DNA from: a virus
IMG/VR virus record: IMGVR_UViG_3300020176_000129
Coordinates: 1-20,095 of that record
Length of the DNA stretch: 20,095 bases
Direction: 5' to 3' (one strand)
In this document: positions 14,437-20,095 of the stretch, piece after piece
Position numbering within the stretch: the first letter of the stretch is position 1
How the letters are laid out: every line of letters starts with the position of its first letter
Program-made: the position numbers and the translations under genes
The notes under the pieces: model-generated
What the model was told of the DNA's origin: nothing
The model's input: the letters and a program-made list of their open reading frames with translations, nothing else
Database searches by the model: none

Positions 14437-14904
14437 ATGCCAAAAACAAAGATATCAGAGTACGACAGCGTCGCGGCTCAAAACACCGATCTTGACGGGA
14501 TAAACCTGTCGGAAGGTGTTATGGTGCCTAGCGACTTGAATAACTACTGCCGCGAGCAAATGGCACACCTAAAGGACTTCTCTGACGGCACTAGCGGAAT
14601 TGACGTACTAAACCTGCAAGACGACGCCGGCACGGCCTCTATCAAGCTGCAAGCGCCCGCAACGGTAACAACAACTGTGACGCTTACCCTGCCAGACGGA
14701 GTTGGCTCTGCAAATCAGGTATTGCAGACGGACGGCACCGGCACACTGTCTTGGGGCAGCGCGGTTAACTTTGGCAACTGGACTATCACAATGGACGTCA
14801 GCGGCAACCTGATTTTCACGCACAGCGGCACCGACGCTATGAAATTGTCCAGCGCAGGCGACTTGACCGTAATCGGTGACGTTACAGCATTTGGTACAAT
14901 CTAA
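14437..14904 (+). CDS. Tail fibre protein with N-terminal module A, 155 aa
   Basis: Residues 1-55 form a module with ISEYDSVAAQNTDLDG, SEGVMVPSDLNNYCRE and AHLKDFSDGTSGI. Residues 68-107 (IKLQAPATVTTTVTLTLPDG, then LQTDGTGTLSWG) align without gaps to the gene at 17123, with 25 of 40 residues identical by hand alignment. The C-terminus DVSGNLIFTHSGTDAMKLSS and AGDLTVIGDVT is the short-strand pattern common in fibre shafts. The protein is complete yet lacks a recognisable receptor-binding tip, so it may be an adaptor on which another fibre protein sits. CGGAG at 14426-14430 precedes the ATG. The stop overlaps the next gene as TAATG. Confidence 0.75.
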   Translation: MPKTKISEYDSVAAQNTDLDGINLSEGVMVPSDLNNYCREQMAHLKDFSDGTSGIDVLNLQDDAGTASIKLQAPATVTTTVTLTLPDGVGSANQVLQTDGTGTLSWGSAVNFGNWTITMDVSGNLIFTHSGTDAMKLSSAGDLTVIGDVTAFGTI

Positions 14905-15527
14905 TGGCCTTGCAAGCGTCTGGAGCCATCAGCATCAGCGAACTCGCCACGGAGTTTGGCGACACCGTGCCTAACTCTTTATCCGAGTTTTACAACGGTG
15001 GTTCGCTAGTTCCTGCCATTGCCTATGACCCTGTGACGGCCAGTAACTTGGCAGGCAGCAATTCCGCAAACCTAAGAACAGCACAATTTGGTGGATACGA
15101 CCCAGCAATCAATACAACCACCCCTACTACTTGCATTTACCTGCACCAGCTATGGGCAGATAACGGCTCGACAGGGACTGTCAACAGAACCTTTGTTGTT
15201 GATAAAACCGGCACATACAGCATTTATTTTGGTTGGTACTCTTATGGGTTTACCGCGCCGCTTACTGTTACGGTTAATGGGTCGCAGGTGTATTATAATA
15301 CTTTAATTTCGTACAATAGCACTGTTTCAACAACTGGTACATTTACCGCGTCTGCTGGCGACACGATAGGAATTGTGACAAGTTTCCCTTCTAGCGGGTG
15401 GTCTGGGCATTACACTTATATTGGTGGTAGCAGCGCGACTAGCAGAAGCATTGAGATTGCTAACAACTCATCTGTGCCTACAAGCGGTGTATTGTCGTTG
15501 TCCAACTTTTACGGAGCAAGCAGCTAA
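14904..15527 (+). CDS. Tail fibre / receptor-binding candidate, 207 aa
   Basis: The N-terminus ALQASGAISISELATEFGD (residues 2-20) and PNSLSEFYNGG, together with the C-terminus SGVLSLSNFYGASS (194-207), are motifs I know from the ends of cyanophage and other marine phage fibre proteins; both ends contain a variant of S-[LI]-S-[EN]-[FL]-Y/A-x-G. The middle (about 55-185) is beta-rich with many Thr, Ser, Tyr and Gly (KTGTYSIYFGWYSYG, TVTVNGSQVYYNTL, TASAGDTIGIVTSF), like a jelly-roll tip. The AT-rich middle contrasts with the GC-rich N-terminus. It is probably a virion adhesin; the receptor is unknown. Its stop overlaps the next start as TAATG. Confidence 0.72.
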   Translation: MALQASGAISISELATEFGDTVPNSLSEFYNGGSLVPAIAYDPVTASNLAGSNSANLRTAQFGGYDPAINTTTPTTCIYLHQLWADNGSTGTVNRTFVVDKTGTYSIYFGWYSYGFTAPLTVTVNGSQVYYNTLISYNSTVSTTGTFTASAGDTIGIVTSFPSSGWSGHYTYIGGSSATSRSIEIANNSSVPTSGVLSLSNFYGASS

Positions 15528-16813
15528 TGGCAAATACAATCAGAGATTACTCCGCAACCGCCGCCTCAAACACGGTAGTTGACGGCGCAGACATCTCCGA
15601 GGGTTGCAGCCCCGCAGGCATCAATGACGCAATTCGCGGTGTTATGGCTGACCTCAAGGACGTGTCTACCGGCGCGGTTGCGCTGGAAAGCCCTGCCGCT
15701 GACAGCTTGAGCGTAACCGGCAACGTGAGCGCGGCTACATTTAGCGGCGATGGCTCTAGTCTCACAGGCATCCCGACACCAACGCTAACCAGCTTGGGTA
15801 TTCCTAATCACGACCAAGTAACTGTGGATGGCTCTGGTAACGTGGGCATTGGTGGTTCGCCAGCTACGAACCTTCACATCCAACAAACTGGCAACGCTGG
15901 TAATAACTACAAACAAGGTAGTATTAAAATTGGTTCAACTTACGGAGTTGAAATAGGTTATAATGGTCTAAGTTCAGGACGAGCTAGCTTCACTTCGTTA
16001 AACAACGCTGGTACGACAAACAACAGAATGTCGTTTGGTTTTGGTGCAATCACAAGCGGCGGTGAACCAACAACTAATGTAATGACGCTAAACCAAGCGG
16101 GTGACGTGGGCATAGGGACATCAAATCCTGCTGGTAACAAACTTACTGTTGAAGGCGGTGCTAATGGCAGTGGGGTTTATCAACGGCTAAAGCACACAGG
16201 AAGCGCAGGGCAAAACAATACTGCCATATTTAATATTTCTACAGCTTCTAATACTAATAGTATGGAAGTAAATGAGCAGTATAATTATTCTGCTTTCCGT
16301 CATTACGGTAATTTGGTCAATCATTATTCGGATGTTGATAACCACCACTTTAGAACAAAAGGTGGCACAACAAAGATGACCATCGACAGTTCAGGCCGTG
16401 TCACGATGCCGTATCAGCCAGCTTGGGGCGCAAGATCTTTGTCTAACGCCACTAGCAGCGGCGGCACAAGCAATGCTAACGAAATTCTTAAATTTAGTTC
16501 AATAATTGTCAACACAGGCAATCATTATAATTCAAGTACAGGAGTTTTCACCTGCCCAGTTGCAGGACGCTATTTTGTTACGTTCAGTGGTCTTTATGAT
16601 GATAGTTACAACAATACTGGAGCAGTTTATATCAGACATAATGGATCGGAGAAATATCGAGGTTATCATCAAAACTCCGGTAGTTATTATGAACAGATTA
16701 GTATGAGTGGTGTAATAGATGCCGCTGCAAATGACACAATAGACATTTATTCGGTGATAGCCGGATGGCATATTGGTGGAGAAACTAGCTGGTCTGGTTT
16801 TCTAATTGGCTAA
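15527..16813 (+). CDS. Tail fibre protein with C1q-like tip, 428 aa
   Basis: Three parts are visible. Residues 1-50 are an N-terminal module related to those at 14437 and 17123 (IRDYSATAASNTVVDGADIS, then INDAIRGVMADLKDVSTG). Residues 55-290 are a shaft with repeats GNVGIGGSPATNLHI (about 107-121) and GDVGIGTSNPAGNKLTV (about 193-209). Residues 294-428 form a C1q-like domain: F323, N329, Y334, F341, G347, Y349 and F353 follow the C1q signature spacing F-x5-N-x4-Y-x6-F-x5-G-x-Y, with V351 in place of the usual Phe, and the end WSGFLIG is typical. C1q domains form trimeric jelly-roll heads that bind ligands, so this is a strong receptor-binding candidate. GC drops from about 58% (15541-15660) to about 33% (16201-16320). 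Confidence 0.87.
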   Translation: MANTIRDYSATAASNTVVDGADISEGCSPAGINDAIRGVMADLKDVSTGAVALESPAADSLSVTGNVSAATFSGDGSSLTGIPTPTLTSLGIPNHDQVTVDGSGNVGIGGSPATNLHIQQTGNAGNNYKQGSIKIGSTYGVEIGYNGLSSGRASFTSLNNAGTTNNRMSFGFGAITSGGEPTTNVMTLNQAGDVGIGTSNPAGNKLTVEGGANGSGVYQRLKHTGSAGQNNTAIFNISTASNTNSMEVNEQYNYSAFRHYGNLVNHYSDVDNHHFRTKGGTTKMTIDSSGRVTMPYQPAWGARSLSNATSSGGTSNANEILKFSSIIVNTGNHYNSSTGVFTCPVAGRYFVTFSGLYDDSYNNTGAVYIRHNGSEKYRGYHQNSGSYYEQISMSGVIDAAANDTIDIYSVIAGWHIGGETSWSGFLIG

Positions 16814-16831
16814 CTCAACGGAGTAAAAACA

Positions 16832-17116
16832 ATGACACAAACAATTACAATCGAACTGACAGATACTCAGTTCAAAGGACTAGAATACGCTGCATTGTCT
16901 CCGCAAGAGTGGGCTGAGAACGCAGTGACTGAACGTGCAAGGATTGCTAACGATGAAATCGTGCAGCTAACAGTCCAGCATTGCTTAGACAACGGCATCC
17001 AAGTTCCTGCTACTCGTGAAGCAATCGTAGCGTATGCGTTCGATAACGACATTGTTAAGACTGCTGCGGTACGTCAGGCGGAAGCTGAAGCGCAAGCCAT
17101 CCCCCAGCCGGAGTAA
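16832..17116 (+). CDS. Small conserved protein of the fibre cluster, 94 aa
   Basis: The protein starts MTQTITIELTDTQFKGLEYA and has SPQEWAENAVTERARIANDE, IVQLTVQHCLDNGIQVPA and a C-terminal charged helix ending AEAQAIPQPE. The first strand and following helices resemble a short ribbon-helix type fold, but no DNA-binding family can be asserted. I recall proteins with ELTD..YKALEFAA.SP.EW..NAV...RI..DEI beside tail fibre genes in marine phages, unnamed. Possible roles are a fibre chaperone or minor structural protein; position is the only support. CGGAG at 16819-16823 is a good ribosome-binding site 8 bases before the ATG. Confidence 0.75.
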   Translation: MTQTITIELTDTQFKGLEYAALSPQEWAENAVTERARIANDEIVQLTVQHCLDNGIQVPATREAIVAYAFDNDIVKTAAVRQAEAEAQAIPQPE

Positions 17117-17122
17117 CCCATA

Positions 17123-17920
17123 ATGGCACGCGACAAGCTAATAGAGTACGACCAGACCGCCGCGAATAACACGGTGATTGGTGACGTCAACACCAGCGAG
17201 ACTATGTTGCCGTCTGAGGTTAACGACGCCTTTCGCGAGCTTGCCAGCCACCTCAAGGAGTTTGCCGACGGCACCAGCGGCATCAACGCCCTGAGCCTGA
17301 CTGACGATACCGACACCAACGCAATCAAGTTCCAGGCGCCTGCAAGCGTTACCGCGACCACCACCTTCACGCTGCCTGACGGCGACGGCACCAGCGGTCA
17401 GGCCATTATCACTGACGGCGCTGGCACGCTGACTTGGGGCGATGCTGGCGGCGGGTCAAACGTGTTTACGCTGTTTGAGTTTACGGCCACGTCAGGCCAG
17501 ACCACATTCACTGGCGCGGATGACAACGCCGCGACACTGGCATACGGCGCAGGCAAAATCATCGTGACGATGAACGGCGTGACGCTCGACCCATCGGATT
17601 ACACCGCCACCAACGGCACCAGCCTTGTGCTGGCATCTGGGGCTGCTGTGGGCGACATAGTAAACATTTACGCCTTCAGCACATTCTCTGTGGCTGACAC
17701 GGTTGCGGCCTCAACAGGCGGCACTTTTTCTGGTAATATAACCGCACCAAGTTTCCAGACTACGGCCACAAAGATGCACACGGCAGTATTCCGTACTAAT
17801 GAGCAGACGGTTACGCAGAACACGACAATTGCTACGGCAGAAAATGCGCTGGCTATTGGCCCACTGACTATAGACCCATCAGCCACAATCACGGTTGACG
17901 GCAACTTAACAATACTGTGA
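17123..17920 (+). CDS. Tail fibre protein with module A and T7-fibre-like domain, 265 aa
   Basis: Residues 1-106 repeat the module of the 14437 gene (LIEYDQTAANNTVIGDVNTS; MLPSEVNDAFRELASHLKEF; DGTSGI; QAPASVTATTTFTLPDGDGT). Residues about 118-190 (FEFTATSGQTTFTGADDNAA, then GKIIVTMNGVTLDPSDYTAT and AAVGDIVNIYAFSTF) are a beta domain found at the start of many phage fibres and resembling the N-terminal, virion-attaching region of the T7 gp17 family. The C-terminus (about 222-265) with NEQTVTQNTTIATAENALAI and TIDPSATITVDGNLTIL is a common short fibre ending. It lacks a large tip domain. Its GC is high (70 of 120 bases at 17161-17280), like the structural genes and unlike the fibre-tip genes around it. 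Confidence 0.82.
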   Translation: MARDKLIEYDQTAANNTVIGDVNTSETMLPSEVNDAFRELASHLKEFADGTSGINALSLTDDTDTNAIKFQAPASVTATTTFTLPDGDGTSGQAIITDGAGTLTWGDAGGGSNVFTLFEFTATSGQTTFTGADDNAATLAYGAGKIIVTMNGVTLDPSDYTATNGTSLVLASGAAVGDIVNIYAFSTFSVADTVAASTGGTFSGNITAPSFQTTATKMHTAVFRTNEQTVTQNTTIATAENALAIGPLTIDPSATITVDGNLTIL

Positions 17921-17927
17921 GGCATAG

Positions 17928-18491
17928 ATGGCTTCGATATTAAATGTAGACCAAATCAACAACGCCGCTGGGACAGGTGCTATTACGATTGACGCAAGCA
18001 CAGGTAAGCCATCGTTTCCGAATGGTGCGAACTTGCCAGCGGGTAGTGTGCTTCAGGTTGCTCAGTCCAGAAAAACAGACACAACATTTACAACAACATC
18101 TACCAGTTTTGTAAGCGTTCCAGATTTAAGCGTAACACTTACCCCAACAAGCACCTCCAGTAAATTTTTGGTAACAGCGAGTGTTTCAGTTGGGGCGTAT
18201 TGGTGGGCGGCAAATGGTTATTTTGGCGTTTACGCAAATGGAACTACTATTGCGGGAGATGGCGGCAACTTGTGGGTGTATCAATATGGTGCAGATTCTT
18301 CAAACTCTGTGGGTGAGACAATGCAGTGGTCTGAAGAAGTCCTTTACGCACCAAGCACAACCTCACCAATCACCTTTCAAGTTGTTGTAGCATCAAGCAC
18401 TTCCTCTTATGCACTTTGTGTAAACAGGCAGCAAGTTGCTGCAAATAAACGTGGTAATAGTTGGATTACCGTTAGGGAGATTGCTGGATGA
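17928..18491 (+). CDS. Fibre-tip protein, paralogue 1 of 3, 187 aa
   Basis: The N-terminus MASILNVDQINNAAGTGAIT is the short attachment-type motif seen in all three paralogues (SILxVxxIxN). It is followed by SVLQVAQSRKTDTT and the core SVTLTPTSTSSKFLVTASVS (residues about 64-83), then NGYFGVYANGTTIAGDG and a final strand WITVREIAG. I know TPTSTSSK-LV plus RDGT/ANGT-type domains from many phage fibre tips; they are beta-sandwiches. It is probably a receptor-binding or tip component. It ends ATGA into paralogue 2. The N-terminal coding part is GC-richer than the core. The 16-mer AGTGTGCTTCAGGTTG at 18045-18060 recurs exactly in paralogue 3. Confidence 0.8.
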   Translation: MASILNVDQINNAAGTGAITIDASTGKPSFPNGANLPAGSVLQVAQSRKTDTTFTTTSTSFVSVPDLSVTLTPTSTSSKFLVTASVSVGAYWWAANGYFGVYANGTTIAGDGGNLWVYQYGADSSNSVGETMQWSEEVLYAPSTTSPITFQVVVASSTSSYALCVNRQQVAANKRGNSWITVREIAG

Positions 18492-18976
18492 GTACGCTCT
18501 ACGTTGATACGATTAACGAGAAGACTAGCGGCAACGGTGTGCAGATTCCGGGTCATGTGGTGCAGGTACAAAATGTTGAAGGAAACACACAAACTTCTGT
18601 TTCTGCTAGTGGTACTGGTAGAGTTTATGCTGACCTTTTAACAATTTCATACACTCCAACATCCTCCTCAAATAAAATTGTTTTACTTGGAACTTGTGGG
18701 TTTGGCAGTAATACTAGCGAATCAGCGGCGGGTGCCTTTGGTGTTATTTTTGAGGTTAATGGCACTAATCACGGTTTTGGAAATTATCCGTGGTATGATA
18801 GCGCTCTTGTGTATCCGCTTTACCCACCAGACACAACAATTTCAAAAACCGTAGCAGTCCCTACTGGAAGCACTTTTGATATAAAGCTAAAAGGATATTC
18901 ATATAATGAATCGATCGGCACTATGACGGTAAGATTCTATGAATACTCATTGACCGTGATGGAGATTGCACAATGA
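18488..18976 (+). CDS. Fibre-tip protein, paralogue 2 of 3, 162 aa
   Basis: It starts MSTLYVDTINEKTSGNGVQI, the same attachment-type motif with L-Y-V-D-T-I-N in place of I-L-N-V-D-Q-I-N. It continues PGHVVQVQNVEG, the core SYTPTSSSNKIVLLGTCGFG (about residues 51-70), FGVIFEVNGTNHGFGN and the closing strand LTVMEIAQ. It is the most diverged of the three and has no 16-base repeat. Its shared ending (V/L-x-E-I-A) and core order place it in the same family. The sampled interior, 18601-18720, has 45 of 120 G or C. It overlaps both neighbours by ATGA, so the three are likely made from one message. Confidence 0.78.
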   Translation: MSTLYVDTINEKTSGNGVQIPGHVVQVQNVEGNTQTSVSASGTGRVYADLLTISYTPTSSSNKIVLLGTCGFGSNTSESAAGAFGVIFEVNGTNHGFGNYPWYDSALVYPLYPPDTTISKTVAVPTGSTFDIKLKGYSYNESIGTMTVRFYEYSLTVMEIAQ

Positions 18977-19455
18977 CGAGCATATTGAAAGTCTCCACAA
19001 TCCAGAACACGGCGGGTGGCGCACCGACTGCGGCTGACTTGGGGCTGAATGTAACTGGGAGTGTGCTTCAGGTTGTAAGTAACTTTACCAAAGCAGACAT
19101 TAATACATCCTCCAGCAGCTTTGTGTCCACAGGACTTTCAGCAAGCATCACCCCAACATCCACGTCAAGTAAAGTGCTTGTGATTGTAAGTGTTGGTAGT
19201 TTTTATGTGAATGCAAATAACGCTCTCGCAACCGTTTTTAGAGACACAACCAATATTGGTGACAGTAGTGCTGGATTAATGCAGGTGTACCAAAATGCTT
19301 CTTATGCGCCAGCAACCTGTCAAGTTTTAGACGCACCTGCTAGCACATCCTCTTTAACTTATACGGTTCACTTTCGTGCGGCAAACGGCATAAGTTACAT
19401 TTCGTACCCAACTTATGGACATTTCACCATAACCCTAATGGAAATCGCAGGATAA
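18973..19455 (+). CDS. Fibre-tip protein, paralogue 3 of 3, 160 aa
   Basis: It starts MTSILKVSTIQNTAGGAPTA and continues GSVLQVVSNFTKADINTSSS, the core SASITPTSTSSKVLVIVSVG (about residues 55-74), a strand LATVFRDTTNIGDSSAG and the last strand FTITLMEIAG. The RDTTNIGD element is the usual RD-T-x-I-G of this fibre-tip type. It is closest to paralogue 1: the same SVLQV motif (coded by the identical 16-mer at 19060-19075), core and ending. It lacks paralogue 1's longer loops, hence 160 rather than 187 aa. It is followed by a 14-base gap with GGAG before the chaperone gene. Confidence 0.8.
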   Translation: MTSILKVSTIQNTAGGAPTAADLGLNVTGSVLQVVSNFTKADINTSSSSFVSTGLSASITPTSTSSKVLVIVSVGSFYVNANNALATVFRDTTNIGDSSAGLMQVYQNASYAPATCQVLDAPASTSSLTYTVHFRAANGISYISYPTYGHFTITLMEIAG

Positions 19456-19469
19456 CAGGAGTAAATAAA

Positions 19470-19856
19470 ATGGCATCAATAGCAGAGGCTCTGACCGAAC
19501 TAGGCATCACCGAATGGGTGTTGCGCGGTGAGCCAACAAATGAAGCAGAGTTCAACGAGATGTTCCGTAAGGTTACGGGGGCTGACGCAAACGGCTCGGC
19601 TATCGAAAGCAGCAACCAAGCTGACTGGGGATGTAGCTGGGCAACCGTCAACGCAAAGCTAACCGAGCTTAACGCAGCAGAGCCTTTGAAGCTGTTACGC
19701 GCCGAGCGTGACCGCTTGATTGCGGCTACCGACTGGTGGGCATCGTCTGACCTTACAATGAGCGCCGAGCGTACAGCATACCGTCAGGCACTGCGTGATA
19801 TCACTGACAGCTACACCTCGCTTGACGATGTTGTGTGGCCTACAAAGCCGGAGTAA
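19470..19856 (+). CDS. Tail fibre assembly chaperone candidate, 128 aa
   Basis: Residues about 76-128 match the tail assembly chaperone pattern I know from Pfam PF16778: LRAERDRLIAATDWWASSDL, then RTAYRQALRDITDSYTS and a closing VVWPTKP. The N-terminal half (ALTELGITEWVLRGEPTNEA and MFRKVTGADANGSAIES) is a second conserved element that often accompanies it in marine phages. Such proteins help fibre trimers fold or assemble and are usually encoded beside the fibres, as here. The name rests on the C-terminal pattern; the function is inferred from family and place. GGAG at about 19458-19461 lies about 9 bases before the ATG. Confidence 0.8.
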   Translation: MASIAEALTELGITEWVLRGEPTNEAEFNEMFRKVTGADANGSAIESSNQADWGCSWATVNAKLTELNAAEPLKLLRAERDRLIAATDWWASSDLTMSAERTAYRQALRDITDSYTSLDDVVWPTKPE

Positions 19857-19860
19857 GTAA

Positions 19861-20095
19861 ATGAGCAACGCCCGTAATCTAGCAAACCTACTTGGTACTG
19901 GAACGCAGATAACCACTGCCTATATTGCTGATGGGGCGTTTCAGGCAAACAGAAACCTCGTCATCAATGGTGCGATGCAGGTGGCACAGCGAGGTACTAG
20001 TGGTGCAACTGGAAATGGCTACAATAGTGTTGACAGGTTTAGAATAGCTAGTGGTGGTACTAGCCAGTGGGCATTAACGCAAACCCAAGAAACCG
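19861..20095 (+). CDS. Tail fibre protein, 5' part only (cut by window edge)
   Basis: An ATG at 19861, four bases after the chaperone stop, opens a frame of 78 codons that runs off the right edge. It begins MSNARNLANLLGTGTQITTA and contains IADGAFQANRNLVINGAMQV, AQRGTSGATGNGYNSVDRFR and a Trp shortly after. NLxINGAMxVAQRGTS followed by Y..DRW/F is a widespread fibre motif in cyanophages and other marine phages, thought to start a beta-rich carbohydrate-binding or fibre domain. The C-terminus and full length are not in the window. SD-like GGAG overlaps the end of the previous gene (19849-19853). Confidence 0.8.
   Translation, partial: MSNARNLANLLGTGTQITTAYIADGAFQANRNLVINGAMQVAQRGTSGATGNGYNSVDRFRIASGGTSQWALTQTQET

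Noticed and set aside
15527-16813. Intramolecular chaperone (peptidase S74-like) at the fibre end
   Set aside because: The VGIGTSNP repeats often precede such a domain, but the C-terminus has the C1q spacing and lacks the S74 Ser-Lys catalytic helix region and the long C-terminal coiled coil.
1-20095. CRISPR array, tRNA genes, integrase, insertion sequence or defence island
   Set aside because: No regularly spaced repeats, no cloverleaf-like sequence, and no recombinase, transposase or nuclease motif was seen in any reading frame I checked.

Overview
The window is part of a tailed double-stranded DNA bacteriophage genome, read entirely on the + strand. It holds the virion-structure block: head genes, then head-tail connection, nozzle and internal (ejection) proteins, then a run of tail-fibre genes that leaves the right edge. 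The tail is most likely short (podovirus-like). No tape-measure, tube, sheath or baseplate gene lies between adaptor and fibres, and the connector set is P22/SU10-like. Several protein patterns (small basic ORFs before the portal, NGAMQVAQRGTS-type fibres, TPTSTSSK-type fibre tips) are ones I associate with marine phages of Pseudomonadota or cyanobacteria. The host cannot be read from this window. No integrase, lysis, replication, tRNA, CRISPR or defence gene is visible.

Layout. (a) 1-1040: five tiny, tightly overlapping ORFs, mostly Lys/Arg-rich; 352-507, 694-864 and 864-1040 are short genes that are easy to miss. (b) 1021-6431: P22-like portal, an unknown 343-aa protein, a small helical protein, scaffold, and an SU10-type (DUF5309) major capsid protein. 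(c) 6439-6474: a strong intrinsic terminator directly after the capsid gene. (d) 6486-10338: small conserved protein, SU10/P22-gp4-like adaptor, two accessory virion proteins, a P22 gp10-like nozzle protein and a small connector-region protein. (e) 10307-14393: a GNAT-like protein (T7 gp13-like), then three proteins of 249, 423 and 554 aa that match the size order of the P22 ejection proteins gp7, gp20 and gp16. (f) 14437 to the end: tail fibre region of at least nine genes. Three carry paralogous N-terminal modules, one ends in a C1q-like domain, three are a tandem family of fibre-tip paralogues, one is a tail assembly chaperone, and the last is cut by the window edge.

How it works together. 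Scaffold and capsid protein assemble around the portal. The adaptor and nozzle proteins close the head and form the short tail. The GNAT-like, 249, 423 and 554-aa proteins are probably carried in the head and ejected with DNA. The fibre cluster provides receptor binding. Most genes abut or overlap (ATGA, TAATG), so translation is probably coupled. The best leads are the modular, compositionally mosaic fibre cluster with its C1q-like tip, the 11-residue repeats in the portal, the 20- and 10-residue repeats in the 239-aa protein, and the basic mini-ORF cluster. I see nothing that needs an entirely new type of system.
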